Below are positions 37,894 through 47,343 of a stretch of DNA of 64,000 nt, piece after piece. Under the pieces are notes generated by a model. That model saw nothing but the letters and a program-made list of their open reading frames with translations. It was not told the DNA's origin and ran no database searches. Origin of the DNA: Stutzerimonas stutzeri (GTDB taxonomy: Bacteria > Pseudomonadota > Gammaproteobacteria > Pseudomonadales > Pseudomonadaceae); NCBI RefSeq assembly GCF_009789555.1, contig NZ_CP046902.1:4618748-4682747 (forward strand). The letters run 5' to 3'. Both the position numbers and the translations under genes were made by a program. Position 1 is the first letter of the stretch; the number at the start of each line of letters is the position of its first letter.

Positions 37894-37917
37894 AAACGGA
37901 GCCGAAAGGCTCCGTTT
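37894..37917 (+). terminator. Rho-independent terminator after ettA
   Basis: AAACGGAGCC and GGCTCCGTTTT pair across a GAAA tetraloop, ending in four T. Confidence 0.9.
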
Positions 37918-37984
37918 TCGTATCGACCGACAATCGCCGCCCTGCTGCTGCCCGCGTATGGGTAACGGTCAAGCGGGCGGACAG

Positions 37985-38500
37985 CTAGGGGCGGTCACCG
38001 CCAGGCGCCGCCAGCGCCTGTGCGATCTGTTCGACGATTTCCTCCGGCCGGCTGCGAATGTCTACGAGCAGCGCCTCGCCCTTCCCCGGCGGTTCGAGGT
38101 TGGCGAGCTGGTCGTCCAGCAGCGTAGCCGCGAAAAAATGCCCGCGGCGCTTGCCGACGCGCTCGGCCAGCACCTCGCGAGGCCCGTGCAGGAACACCAG
38201 GCGCACGTCCTCGACCTCACCCCGCAGCACCTGCCGATACCGCCGTTTGAGTGCCGAGCAGGCGAACACGTGATCCTCCCCGAGCCGCGCCCGTTCGACG
38301 ATTGCCTCATGCATGGCCTGCAGCCAAGGCTCGCGATCCGCATCGGTGAGCGGCGTTCCGGCAGCCATTTTCGCCTTGTTGGCATCGCTGTGGAATTGGT
38401 CCGCGTCCGAAAAGCCGCATCCCAGACGAGCCGCCAGCCGCTCGCCGATAGTCGTTTTGCCGCTGCCGGACACACCCATGATGATGACGATCACTGACAC
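37985..38500 (-). CDS. gntK: Gluconokinase
   Basis: A 171-residue gluconate kinase making 6-phosphogluconate for the Entner-Doudoroff or pentose phosphate routes. Walker A is GVSGSGKTT, followed by ADQFHSDANKAKMAAGTPLTD, the GntK substrate-binding block (split across residues 35-55). I chose the GTG at 38500 because AGGA lies five bases upstream; an ATG at 38518 is the alternative and would add six residues. No gluconate transporter or GntR repressor lies next to it. Confidence 0.9.
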   Translation of the reverse strand: MSVIVIIMGVSGSGKTTIGERLAARLGCGFSDADQFHSDANKAKMAAGTPLTDADREPWLQAMHEAIVERARLGEDHVFACSALKRRYRQVLRGEVEDVRLVFLHGPREVLAERVGKRRGHFFAATLLDDQLANLEPPGKGEALLVDIRSRPEEIVEQIAQALAAPGGDRP

Positions 38501-38883
38501 ACTCTTCCTTTCAGCCATTCGGAACCGGGACATCGCAGGCCATCGACGGACGACCTGATCGCCCCGATACATGCGCGCTGCGCTTCCCCTCTTCGGTCGT
38601 ACGGGGGTACCGAAGTTCCTCCCTTGACTGGTCAGTTCGCAGCGACCGGCCACGTTGCCGAGGCGCGGACACCGGCAAGCCTTTCGCCCGATCAGCGGTG
38701 ACGGCGGGACCGGTCGCAAAGCGCGTCGCCTATACACTGCCGGTATTTGCGGCGACAGATGCGCACCAAAAGACGACACGCGCACAGTGAGTCGCACCTT
38801 CACGGTGCAAAAGTTGTTTGCTAGAGTCGCCGCCCTATAAAAATTTCCAACAGGCTGCCGCAGGCGGTTGCCGAGGGCTCAAT
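38501..38883. other. Divergent intergenic region, gntK / gdhA
   Basis: These 383 bases separate two divergent genes and must hold both promoters. I find no convincing small gene, repeat or known operator in it. Confidence 0.5.
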
Positions 38884-40221
38884 ATGTTCGAAACCGTCGA
38901 CGCGTTCCTTGCCCGACTCAAACAACGCGATCCCCATCAACCCGAATTTCATCAGGCCGTCGAAGAGGTCGTTCGCAGCCTCTGGTCGTTCCTCGAGGCC
39001 AATCCGCTGTACATGCAGGCCGGCATCATCGAGCGCATGGTCGAGCCGGAGCGCTCCATTATCTTCAGGGTCCCCTGGGTCGACGACCAGGGACGCGTCC
39101 AGGTCAATCGCGGTTTCCGTATCCAGATGAACAGCGCCATCGGCCCCTACAAAGGCGGCCTGCGCTTCCACCCTTCGGTCAATATCGGCGTCCTGAAGTT
39201 TCTCGCCTTCGAACAGGTATTCAAGAATTCGCTCACTTCGCTTCCGATGGGCGGCGGCAAGGGCGGCTCTGACTTCAACCCCAAGGGCAAGAGCGACAAC
39301 GAGGTCATGCGCTTCTGCCAGTCGTTCATGACCGAGCTGTACCGTCATATCGGCGCCGACCTCGATATTCCCGCCGGTGACATCGGCGTCGGCGGGCGCG
39401 AGATCGGCTTCCTTTTCGGCCAGTACAAGCGCTTGTCTAACCAGTTCACCTCGGTACTGACCGGCAAGGGATTGTCCTATGGCGGCAGCCTGATCCGACC
39501 GGAAGCCACCGGCTACGGCTGCGTGTATTTCGCTGAAGAAATGCTCAAAAGCACCCGTACCCGCATCGAAGGCAAGCGCGTCGCCATTTCGGGCTCCGGC
39601 AACGTTGCCCAGTATGCCGCCCAGAAAGTCATGGAGCTTGGCGGGCGGGTCGTTTCCTTGTCCGACTCGGGGGGAACGCTGCACTTCCCGGACGGCCTGA
39701 CCGAAGAGCAATGGAGCTACCTGATGGACCTCAAGAACGTCCGTCGCGGCCGTATCGAGGAGATGGGTGCGCATTTCGGCGTGACCTACCTGGCCGACCA
39801 GCGCCCCTGGAGCCTGCCTTGCGAGATCGCGCTGCCTTGCGCGACACAGAACGAACTCGATGCGCAGGACGCCCGCACGCTGCTCAACAACGGCTGCATT
39901 TGCGTGGCCGAAGGCGCCAACATGCCGTCGACGCTGGAAGCGGTGGACCTGTTCCTTGAAGCCGGCATCCTTTACGCCCCGGGCAAGGCATCGAATGCCG
40001 GCGGCGTGGCCTGTAGCGGACTGGAAATGAGCCAGAACGCCATGCGCCTGCACTGGACCGCCGGGGAGGTGGACACCAAACTGCACGGCATCATACAATC
40101 GATCCACCATGCCTGTGTCGCCTACGGCGAAGAAAACGGCCGCACCAATTATGTGAAAGGCGCCAATATCGCCGGCTTCGTCAAGGTTGCGGACGCCATG
40201 CTGGCCCAGGGCGTGGTTTAA
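38884..40221 (+). CDS. gdhA: NADP-specific glutamate dehydrogenase
   Basis: A 445-residue hexameric GDH that aminates 2-oxoglutarate with NADPH. The substrate lysines lie in GPYKGGLRFHPS and PMGGGKGGSDFNP, and the NADP fold in VAISGSGNVAQYAA. The ATG at 38884 gives MFETVDAFLARLK, typical for the family; upstream residues are not conserved. P. aeruginosa has gdhA (PA4588) next to ccpR (PA4587), whereas here the two are about 13 kb apart. Confidence 0.97.
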   Translation: MFETVDAFLARLKQRDPHQPEFHQAVEEVVRSLWSFLEANPLYMQAGIIERMVEPERSIIFRVPWVDDQGRVQVNRGFRIQMNSAIGPYKGGLRFHPSVNIGVLKFLAFEQVFKNSLTSLPMGGGKGGSDFNPKGKSDNEVMRFCQSFMTELYRHIGADLDIPAGDIGVGGREIGFLFGQYKRLSNQFTSVLTGKGLSYGGSLIRPEATGYGCVYFAEEMLKSTRTRIEGKRVAISGSGNVAQYAAQKVMELGGRVVSLSDSGGTLHFPDGLTEEQWSYLMDLKNVRRGRIEEMGAHFGVTYLADQRPWSLPCEIALPCATQNELDAQDARTLLNNGCICVAEGANMPSTLEAVDLFLEAGILYAPGKASNAGGVACSGLEMSQNAMRLHWTAGEVDTKLHGIIQSIHHACVAYGEENGRTNYVKGANIAGFVKVADAMLAQGVV

Positions 40222-40253
40222 CCTCGCTCGAACCCTGGAAGCTGACCCTGGCG

Positions 40254-40290
40254 GCCCTGCTGGGGCTTGCCAATCAACGCCCCAGCGGGC
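40254..40290. terminator. Hairpin between gdhA and fpr
   Basis: GCCCTGCTGGGGC (40254-40266) pairs with GCCCCAGCGGGC (40279-40290) across a 12-base loop. It lies between two convergent genes and probably ends one or both transcripts. It has no T-run. Confidence 0.55.
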
Positions 40291-40326
40291 GACCCGGCGA
40301 GAGCGGCGGGGACGTCTCGCCAGCGC

Positions 40327-41103
40327 TTACCAGTAATTTTCCACCGCGACCTGCCCCGGACGCCGGGTCAGGCTGAGATTGAGCCCTCGCGCTTTTAGCA
40401 TGGCGCGAGTGTCCTCGATCATCTGGGGGTTGCCGCACAGCATGATGCGCGAATGCTCGGGCTCGAGGCTGAGCCCCGCAGCACGCTCCAGTTCGCCGTT
40501 CTCGATCAGTGTGGTGATACGTCCGTGCAAGGCACCGGGCGCCTTCTCGCGTGTGATCAATGGCAGGTAGGTCAGCTTGCTGCCCAGACCCTCCAAGTAC
40601 TCACGCTGCGGCAGCTCGTGGATCAGCGACTGGTAGGCCAGTTCAGACGCCGTGCGCGCACTGTAGACCAGCACGATCCGCTCGAAGCGCTGCCAGACCT
40701 CGAAATCCTGGAGAATCGAAAGGAACGGCGCGATGCCAGTCCCGGTGCCCAGCAGCCAAAGATCGCGGCCATCGATGAACCGGTCCAGCGTGAGAAAGCC
40801 GAACGCCTGCTTGTCCACCAGCAACTCGTCGCCAGGTTTCAGGCGGCTCAATTGGCTGGTGAACTCGCCTTCCGGTACCACAATGGAGAAGAAGTCGAGA
40901 AACTCGTCATGGGGCGCCGACACCATCGAGTAAGCGCGCCAGACGATGCTACCGCTGGGCTTACGGACGCCGAGACGCGCGAACTGCCCGGCCGTGAAGC
41001 GAAAGCCCGGGTCGCGGCTGGTGCGCAAGGTGAACAGGCTCGGGGTCAACGTCTGCACATCGAGCAGACGCTGGCGGGTGAACTTCTCTTCGCTGACGGT
41101 CAT
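40327..41103 (-). CDS. fpr: Ferredoxin/flavodoxin-NADP+ reductase
   Basis: A 258-residue single-domain FNR. The FAD motif is RAYSMVSAP, the NADP part is LLGTGTGIAPFLSI and the C-terminus ends VENYW, where an aromatic residue stacks on the flavin. It exchanges electrons between NADPH and ferredoxin or flavodoxin. It is divergent from rlmG with 87 bases between. P. aeruginosa PA4615 is the positional counterpart. Confidence 0.92.
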   Translation of the reverse strand: MTVSEEKFTRQRLLDVQTLTPSLFTLRTSRDPGFRFTAGQFARLGVRKPSGSIVWRAYSMVSAPHDEFLDFFSIVVPEGEFTSQLSRLKPGDELLVDKQAFGFLTLDRFIDGRDLWLLGTGTGIAPFLSILQDFEVWQRFERIVLVYSARTASELAYQSLIHELPQREYLEGLGSKLTYLPLITREKAPGALHGRITTLIENGELERAAGLSLEPEHSRIMLCGNPQMIEDTRAMLKARGLNLSLTRRPGQVAVENYW

Positions 41104-41190
41104 ACTTCGCTCCCTTCGCGGAGATCTGCGGATTCGAGGGGTCAGCCCCTTGATACTCCTTTCCGACGCTCACAAACACCGCCAGTTCTT

Positions 41191-42318
41191 ATGCCTATTC
41201 TCGAATCTCGCTACGCCCGCCTCGACCTGATTCGCCAGCCGGAGCAGCCCAACGAACCGTTACAGGCCTTCGATGCGGCCGATGAATACCTGTTGGCCGA
41301 ATTACATGAGCAGGATTTGCCAGCCACAGCGCGGGTGCTGATCCTCAACGACAGTTTCGGTGCCCTGGCCTGTTCGCTGGCCGAACGGCTACAGGTAACC
41401 AGCAGTGGTGACTCGCACCTGGCCTACCTGGCCCTCGAGAAAAACCTCCAGCGCAACGGGATCGGCACCGGCAGCGTCATCTTCACCCCCTCAAGCGAGC
41501 CGCCGCAGGGCCCCTTCGATCGAGTGTTGATCAGGGTGCCCAAAACCCTGGCGCTGCTGGAGGAACAACTGATCCGCCTGCACGGTCAGCTTGCACCCGG
41601 CGCACGGGTGATCGCTGCCGCGATGATCAAGCACCTGCCACGCGCGGCGGGCGACCTGCTGGAAAAATACATCGGTCCGGTGCAGGCCTCGCTGGCTGTG
41701 AAGAAGGCGCGACTGCTGACCGCGACCCCAAGCCACATGCCGGCACCCGCGTCGCCCTACCCGACCCGCTACAGCCTCGATCAACCGCAGGTCGAACTGA
41801 TCAACCACGCCAACCTGTTCTGCCGCGAAGGCCTCGATATCGGCACCCGCGCCTTCCTCCCATACCTGCCCAAGGCACTCGGCGACCTGCGTGTCGCGGA
41901 CCTCGGCTGCGGCAATGGCGTACTGGGTATCGTCTACGCGCTGGGCAATCCCCAGGCACAACTGACGCTGATCGATGAAAGCTACATGGCGGTGCAGTCG
42001 GCGAGAGAAAACTGGCGAGCGATCCTCGGCGAGCGCCCTGCCGACATCCGTGCTGGCGACGGGCTCGCCGAGCAGCCCCCAGCCTCGCTCGATCTGGTGC
42101 TGTGCAACCCGCCGTTCCACCAACAGCAGGTAGTCGGGGATTTCCTCGCCTGGCGCATGTTCACCCAGGCCAAATCCGCACTCGCCAAGGGTGGCGAGCT
42201 CTGGATCGTCGGTAACCGCCACCTGGGCTATCACCTCAAACTCAAGCGCTTGTTCGGCAAGGTCGAGCAGGTCGCGGCGACGCCCAAGTTCGTCATCCTG
42301 CGGGCGATCAAGGCATGA
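41191..42318 (+). CDS. rlmG: 23S rRNA (guanine-1835-N2)-methyltransferase RlmG
   Basis: A 375-residue methyltransferase of the RsmC/RlmG family, with a degenerate N-terminal domain and a C-terminal SAM-binding domain (VADLGCGNGVLGIV). The catalytic motif NPPFH lies near residue 308. The ending WIVGNRHLGYHLKLKRLFGKV is typical of RlmG. RsmC is the closest alternative; the start MPILESRYARLDLIRQP fits RlmG better. The ATG at 41191 follows TTCTT and has no clear ribosome site. Confidence 0.85.
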   Translation: MPILESRYARLDLIRQPEQPNEPLQAFDAADEYLLAELHEQDLPATARVLILNDSFGALACSLAERLQVTSSGDSHLAYLALEKNLQRNGIGTGSVIFTPSSEPPQGPFDRVLIRVPKTLALLEEQLIRLHGQLAPGARVIAAAMIKHLPRAAGDLLEKYIGPVQASLAVKKARLLTATPSHMPAPASPYPTRYSLDQPQVELINHANLFCREGLDIGTRAFLPYLPKALGDLRVADLGCGNGVLGIVYALGNPQAQLTLIDESYMAVQSARENWRAILGERPADIRAGDGLAEQPPASLDLVLCNPPFHQQQVVGDFLAWRMFTQAKSALAKGGELWIVGNRHLGYHLKLKRLFGKVEQVAATPKFVILRAIKA

Positions 42319-42380
42319 AGGCTCGCGACTTGCTGGCCAGTCAATGATTGGTCGACCGCAGGGCAGAAAACAGCAAAGCC

Positions 42381-44585
42381 TTACAACAACTTGTCCAGCG
42401 TGATCGGCAGGTCCCGCACGCGCTTGCCGGTGGCATGGTAGATCGCGTTGGCTACGGCTGCGGCAACCCCCACGATGCCGATCTCGCCAACTCCTTTTGA
42501 GCCCAGCGCATTGACGATCTCGTCTTTCTCTTCGACGAAGATAACGTCGATTTCGCCGATGTCCGCATTGACCGGCACGTGGTACTCGGACAGGTTGTGG
42601 TTCATGTAACGGCCCAGGCTATGGTCGATGAGGGTCTCCTCATGCAGGGCCTGGCCGATACCCCATACCACGCCACCGACGATCTGGTTGCCCGCTGTCT
42701 TCGGGTTGACCACCCGCCCAGCGGCGACGGCACTGACCGCCCGGCTCACCTTGATCGTTCCCAGCGCCTCATCGACCCGCACTTCGATGAACACCGCCGA
42801 GTGCGTGGCGGTCGAATAAGCGTTGCGTTTCTCGCCTGGTTCGACGCTTGCCTCGGCCTCGAGTGCGCCACTGACGGCGACGATCTGCTCGATCTCGACG
42901 CTGTGAGCGGGAGCGGCCTTCAGCCGCATCTGGCCATCGACGAAGTCCACATCGTCGAGCCTGGCGCCGGTAAATGGCGACACCGGCGATTGCTGGGCCG
43001 CGTCCAGGAGCTTCTGCCGCAAGCCTTCGCACGCTTGCTGTACCGCGCTGCCGACTGAGGACACCGTCGCTGAGCCGCCTTCGAGCGGCGCTTGCGAAAG
43101 GTTGGAGTCACCCAGGCGGAACTCGACGCGCTCAAGCGGCAGGCCCATGGCCGCCGCCGCGATCTGGGTCATCACCGTGTAGGTGCCGGTTCCGATGTCG
43201 GCTGTGGCGCTGCTGACCACCAGACGACCATTGGGCTCCATGCAGGCCTTGGCGCTGGCTGGCATCTGCATGGCTTCCCAGACGCCGGTGGCCATGCCCC
43301 AGCCGATGAGCTGATCGCCGTCGCGCATGGAACGCGGCGCCATGGAACGACGCGACCAGCCGAAGCGTTCGGCGCCCTGCTCATAGCACTGGCGCAGCGC
43401 CTTGCTGGAATAGGGCTTGTCCTCGTTGCCGTTACGCTCGGCATAGTTGGTCAGGCGCAGCGCCAGTGGATCGACGGACGCAGCATAAGCCAGCTCATCC
43501 ATGGCGCACTCCAGCGCGTAGACGCCGACGGTCGCGCCCGGTGCACGCATGTCCAGCGGGGTGTAGACGTCCAGCGGCACCAATTGGTAGTCCAGCCGCA
43601 CGTTGGGACACCGATAGAGCATGCCGGACCACTCGGCTTCATGCTCGGTAAAGTCTTCGAAGGTCGACGTCTGGCCGATTGCCTGGTGGGTCAAGGCTTC
43701 GAGCTGCCCATCGGCCGCTGCGCCGAGGCTGATGCGCTGCAGGGTGCGCGGTCGATAGCCGAACGTGAACATTTGCTGGCGCTTGAGCGTGACACGAACC
43801 GAGCGTTGCAGTTTCAGCGCCGCCATCACCGCCAGCGGCAGTTGATACTGCGGACGCAACCCGGAACCGAAGGCACCCCCTACGAAAGGCGATAGCACGC
43901 GAATCCTGCCTTGCAGGCCAAACACCTTCTCCAGGTAGCGCATGCAATTCTGCACACCCTGGGTCTTGTCGTAGATTTCCAGATGGCCTTCGGGGAAATA
44001 GTGCACGGTCGAGGCATGCGGCTCCATCGGGTTGTGGTGCTCGACCGGCGTGCTGTACTGGAGATCGAGCCTGAGCATGGCGCCGCGCAGTGCCGCGTCC
44101 ACGTCGCCGCGGGCCGGCGGCAGTTCGGACGGCGCCTTGTGCATGGTCTGAAGCTCGCTGAGCAGATCGGTCCGATGTGGCTCGCGCGCGTACTCCACCC
44201 GCACCAGGCTAGCGGCATAGCGGGCGAGTTCGAGGTTCTCGGCAACCACCAGCGCAACCGGTTGGCCGCTGTAGAGGATGCGGTCGTTGAACAGCGGACG
44301 AAACGGCGAGCCTTCAGCGGCATCGTCGTCCTCGTAGGGTTCGTCGTAGCTGGCAATGGGGGGACGGTTCTGGTGGGTCAGCACCAGCACCACGCCCGGC
44401 ACCGCCTCGGCTGCGCTGGCGTCGATGGCGACGATCCGTCCACGGGCTATACAGCTGTTGACCACACTGCCGTAGAGCAATCCAGGCACCTGAAATTCTG
44501 CGGCGTAGTGCGCCTGGCCAGTGACCTTGAGCGGGCCGTCGACGCGATCGATTGGCTGGCCGAACGGGGAAGTGGCAGGTTTCAT
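42381..44585 (-). CDS. paoC: Molybdenum-binding subunit of a PaoABC-type aldehyde oxidoreductase
   Basis: A 734-residue large subunit of the xanthine oxidase family, close to E. coli PaoC/YagR (about 732). It begins with the substrate/product part (IDRVDGPLKVTGQAHYAAEF). The molybdopterin-cytosine-dinucleotide region includes FVGGAFGSGLRPQ, and the active-site glutamate is in SKGVGEIG near the C-terminus. In PaoC it oxidises aldehydes, often aromatic ones, to acids. It overlaps the FAD gene by four bases (ATGA). No XdhC/PaoD-type chaperone gene is seen nearby. Confidence 0.9.
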   Translation of the reverse strand: MKPATSPFGQPIDRVDGPLKVTGQAHYAAEFQVPGLLYGSVVNSCIARGRIVAIDASAAEAVPGVVLVLTHQNRPPIASYDEPYEDDDAAEGSPFRPLFNDRILYSGQPVALVVAENLELARYAASLVRVEYAREPHRTDLLSELQTMHKAPSELPPARGDVDAALRGAMLRLDLQYSTPVEHHNPMEPHASTVHYFPEGHLEIYDKTQGVQNCMRYLEKVFGLQGRIRVLSPFVGGAFGSGLRPQYQLPLAVMAALKLQRSVRVTLKRQQMFTFGYRPRTLQRISLGAAADGQLEALTHQAIGQTSTFEDFTEHEAEWSGMLYRCPNVRLDYQLVPLDVYTPLDMRAPGATVGVYALECAMDELAYAASVDPLALRLTNYAERNGNEDKPYSSKALRQCYEQGAERFGWSRRSMAPRSMRDGDQLIGWGMATGVWEAMQMPASAKACMEPNGRLVVSSATADIGTGTYTVMTQIAAAAMGLPLERVEFRLGDSNLSQAPLEGGSATVSSVGSAVQQACEGLRQKLLDAAQQSPVSPFTGARLDDVDFVDGQMRLKAAPAHSVEIEQIVAVSGALEAEASVEPGEKRNAYSTATHSAVFIEVRVDEALGTIKVSRAVSAVAAGRVVNPKTAGNQIVGGVVWGIGQALHEETLIDHSLGRYMNHNLSEYHVPVNADIGEIDVIFVEEKDEIVNALGSKGVGEIGIVGVAAAVANAIYHATGKRVRDLPITLDKLL

Positions 44586-45568
44586 CGGACGTCTCCTTTG
44601 GCGGCGTCGGTCAGGGCGCGGACGATGGCGCGCCGGCCCAATTCGATCTTGAACGCGTTGTGTTCGAAGCCTCTGGCGCCTTCGAGCAGCGCATCTGCCG
44701 CCGCCCCGAAGGCCACCTCGTCCGCAGCGCCTCCCACCAGCAGCGCTTCGGCTTCACTGTTGCGCCAAGGCTTGTGCGCCACGCCGCCCAGGGCGATGCG
44801 CGCGGCGCGAATGCCAGTGCCATCCATCTCCAGCGCTGCCGCCACCGAGACCAGAGCGAAAGCGTAGGACGCACGGTCGCGCAGCTTGAGGTAGCGGCTG
44901 TGTGCAGCAAACCCTTGCGCCGGCAGCTCCAGCGCCGTGATCAGTTCACCTTGGAGCAGCGTGTTGTCGTGCTCGGGCGCATCGCCCGGCAGCCGGTGAA
45001 AGTCACAGAAAGCGATGCGCCGCTCGCCTACTGGCCCCTGCACATGAACGACGGCTTCCAGCGCGGCCAGCGCGACGCACATGTCGGAGGGATGCACCGC
45101 GATGCACGCCTCGCTGTGACCGAGAATCGCGTGAATCCGGTTGAGCCCCGCACGCGCCGAGCAGCCGCTGCCGGGCTCACGCTTGTTACACGGCGTATTG
45201 CTGTCGTAGAAGTAGTAACAGCGGGTGCGCTGCAAGAGATTGCCACCGGTGCTGGCCATATTGCGCAGTTGTGGCGAGGCGCCGGCGAGAATCGCCTGGG
45301 CCAGCAGCGGGTAGCGCTGCTGCACCAGCGGATGCCAGGCCAGGTCCGAATTGCTCACCAGGGCGCCGATCCGCAACCCGCCGCCTGCCGTCTCCTGCAC
45401 ATCGGCCATCGGCAGGCGCGTGATGTCGATCAGTTGCTCCGGGCGGGTGACGTTTTCCTTCATCAGGTCGAGCAGATTGGTCCCGCCGGCGATATAGCGG
45501 CTGTTCGGTCGGAACAGACCGATGGCCTCGTCGATGGTGCGCGGACGGACGTATTGGAACGGATTCAC
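44582..45568 (-). CDS. paoB: FAD-binding subunit of the PaoABC-type oxidoreductase
   Basis: A 328-residue FAD subunit of the CO dehydrogenase flavoprotein fold. IAGGTNLLDLMK and GNLLQRTRCYYFYD are FAD contacts. The extra cysteine loop (TRCYYF, TPCNKREPGSGC) is the feature that in PaoB holds an additional [4Fe-4S] cluster, not found in ordinary xanthine dehydrogenase, and is the reason for the PaoB call. The GTG start at 45568 overlaps the paoA stop (GTGA) and follows GGAGG. Confidence 0.9.
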   Translation of the reverse strand: MNPFQYVRPRTIDEAIGLFRPNSRYIAGGTNLLDLMKENVTRPEQLIDITRLPMADVQETAGGGLRIGALVSNSDLAWHPLVQQRYPLLAQAILAGASPQLRNMASTGGNLLQRTRCYYFYDSNTPCNKREPGSGCSARAGLNRIHAILGHSEACIAVHPSDMCVALAALEAVVHVQGPVGERRIAFCDFHRLPGDAPEHDNTLLQGELITALELPAQGFAAHSRYLKLRDRASYAFALVSVAAALEMDGTGIRAARIALGGVAHKPWRNSEAEALLVGGAADEVAFGAAADALLEGARGFEHNAFKIELGRRAIVRALTDAAKGDVR

Positions 45569-46098
45569 GGCTTCACCTCCCGCACGGCGGCCAGGCGGTC
45601 GTGGGTCTGCGGCATCGCCTCTTCGATTGCCGCGAGGATGTTCGGATAGGCGCCGCAACGACAGAGATTGCCGCTCATCTGTTCGCGCAGATCGTCGCGC
45701 GTCCGTGCATGTCCTTCGGCGACCATGCCCACCGCCGAGCAGATCTGACCCGGCGTGCAGTAGCCGCACTGGAAGGCATCGTGACGGACGAACGCGGCCT
45801 GCATCGGATGCAGTTCGCCGCCCTGGGCCAGCCCTTCGATGGTCGTGAGACGGGCACCGTCGTGCATGATCGCCAGCGTCAGACACGCATTGATCCGCCT
45901 GCCATTGAGCAACACCGTGCATGCGCCGCATTGGCCGTGATCGCAGCCCTTCTTGGTGCCGGTCAAGGCCAGTTGTTCGCGCAGCAGATCGAGCAGGGTG
46001 GTCCAGGGTAGAACATCGACCTGGCGGCTCTGGCCGTTCAACTCAAGGGTGATCGAACAGGCGGCGATACCACCTGCGGGAGAAGATGTTTCGCTCAT
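45565..46098 (-). CDS. paoA: [2Fe-2S] subunit of the PaoABC-type oxidoreductase
   Basis: A 177-residue iron-sulfur subunit. The plant-type ferredoxin cluster is KKGCDHGQCGACTVLLNGR plus a later Cys; the second cluster is CGYCTPGQ and GNLCRCGAY. E. coli PaoA has a Tat signal that sends the enzyme to the periplasm. Here the ATG at 46098 gives MSETSSPAGG with no twin-arginine signal, so this enzyme is probably cytoplasmic. It is the first gene of paoA-paoB-paoC. Confidence 0.92.
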   Translation of the reverse strand: MSETSSPAGGIAACSITLELNGQSRQVDVLPWTTLLDLLREQLALTGTKKGCDHGQCGACTVLLNGRRINACLTLAIMHDGARLTTIEGLAQGGELHPMQAAFVRHDAFQCGYCTPGQICSAVGMVAEGHARTRDDLREQMSGNLCRCGAYPNILAAIEEAMPQTHDRLAAVREVKP

Positions 46099-46325
46099 GG
46101 CAGCCTCACGGTTGGGGGCCGACCGGCACCTGTTCTGGGCAGGCTTGCCGACGACCTCAGGCATGGGTGCGCTGTCCGTGCGCCTACGGGGTACGACTGC
46201 CGCACGCGAAAGAATGTTCAGCGAGGGCTGCACCGGCAGGTGAGAAGCGCTGCAAGAAGGGCACGGAGCCCCGCCGGGACGGCCCGGGTCCGCAGGCGGT
46301 CGCGCACCTGCCATGCAGCGTTGCG

Positions 46326-46928
46326 TCAGGCTGGGCGGCGGTCGGTCGGGCGGTCGATATCCTGCAGCACACCCGGATCGTCCAGCGCGATCTCGCTGAC
46401 CGATGGGCTGGCGAACAGTGCCTGCGCGCCCCGCTCGCCCGTTAAGGCCAGTAGCTGTTCGATATGCTCGGCACCGATGCCGCGAGGGTGGCCGCGTTGG
46501 CCCTGGAACGTCGGCACGACAAGCCGATGCGGCTGGATGTCCGCGACGATACGGGCAATGCTGTCGCGCCGCACGTAAGGCATGTCGCCCAGCGCCACCA
46601 GCCAACCCCGGCGAGCGGGTCGATACGCCACTGCCTGCGCCAGGCTATGGCCGAGACCATGGGTTCGAACCGACAGAATCTGCGCGTCGAAGTCGCCTGC
46701 TGCTTGCCGAAGCCAGGCCAGTAGCCGATGGTTGTCGTCACGGGTCACCACCAGCAGCCGTTCAGTCAAGCCGGTCAATGACCTCAGCGTCTCGGCAATG
46801 ACCACAGGCGCATCGGCCGCGTCGGTGCTGCCGGCCAGCAGTTTGTCCTCGTCACTGTGCTCGCGGTATCGACTGCCCTGTCCCGCGGCCAGGACGATGG
46901 CGCATACGCCCTCGGCGAGATCAGACAC
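46326..46928 (-). CDS. MobA/MocA-like nucleotidyltransferase, probable Mo-cofactor cytidylyltransferase
   Basis: A 200-residue protein of the MobA-like NTP transferase fold, with the GTP/CTP loop CAIVLAAGQGSRY and the metal motif ALGDMPYV. MocA attaches CMP to molybdopterin to make the MCD cofactor of xanthine-oxidase-family enzymes. It lies 227 bases before paoA on the same strand, so it probably supplies this enzyme. The start codon is GTG (46928) with no strong ribosome site; it overlaps by eight bases a 96-codon open frame upstream that I do not trust. Confidence 0.8.
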   Translation of the reverse strand: MSDLAEGVCAIVLAAGQGSRYREHSDEDKLLAGSTDAADAPVVIAETLRSLTGLTERLLVVTRDDNHRLLAWLRQAAGDFDAQILSVRTHGLGHSLAQAVAYRPARRGWLVALGDMPYVRRDSIARIVADIQPHRLVVPTFQGQRGHPRGIGAEHIEQLLALTGERGAQALFASPSVSEIALDDPGVLQDIDRPTDRRPA

Positions 46929-47300
46929 AAGGGCGCACCGTAGCCGGGCTCAGGCCCCGAGCGCCCTGCGTCCTCGCCTTCACGCGGAGCAGGGCCCGGT
47001 TGACCTCACCCGCGGCCACGGCCCATTCCATTGGCTGATCATCACGCGGCACCGTCAGAAACACAGCTGTTCCCCCTCGTTCAGCAATCCGGTCGAAGCT
47101 CGGCACATCCGTCTTGCATTCGCCATTACCATGAGCGCACGCGACTGCCGAGGCCGACGACCATAACGCAGCGGCGTGCGGGCGGCCAGCCGGGCGAAAC
47201 TCGCCGGTCACGCAATGGACAATTCAACCCGGCGCAGCAGCGGTGTAAGATGCGCGGCTTTTGCGAGCAGCGCCCGGATGGGCTTTGCTGTACCAGTGAA
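46929..47300. other. Intergenic region with no convincing gene
   Basis: This stretch holds one open frame on the minus strand (46921-47211, 96 codons, GTG start). It has no recognisable family. I did not call it a gene. The region must hold the divergent promoters of the mocA-like gene and the permease. Confidence 0.5.
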
Positions 47301-47343
47301 CTGCCCCGAGAGGCAGGATACCCATCGCCAGCCTTGACCGGCA
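47301..47343 (+). promoter_or_regulatory. Structured 5' leader, possible purine-sensing RNA, of the permease gene
   Basis: A hairpin CTGCC-CCGAGA-GGCAG (47301-47316) is followed by the stretch GGATACCC (47316-47323) and a second, shorter stem GCC...GGC (47327-47342) just before the ribosome site of an AzgA-type permease. Leader RNAs before purine permeases are often riboswitches, and the pieces recall the NMT1 xanthine-riboswitch class, but I am not certain of that consensus. Confidence 0.35.

Noticed and set aside
42381..46098. Xanthine dehydrogenase feeding purine breakdown, because a purine permease is close
   Set aside because: The FAD subunit has the PaoB-type extra cysteine loop and the sizes match PaoABC; the permease is divergent and has its own leader.
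46921..47211. Open frame of 96 codons on the minus strand overlapping the mocA-like start
   Set aside because: GTG start with no good ribosome site, no family, and GC-rich surroundings; could still be real but I cannot support it.
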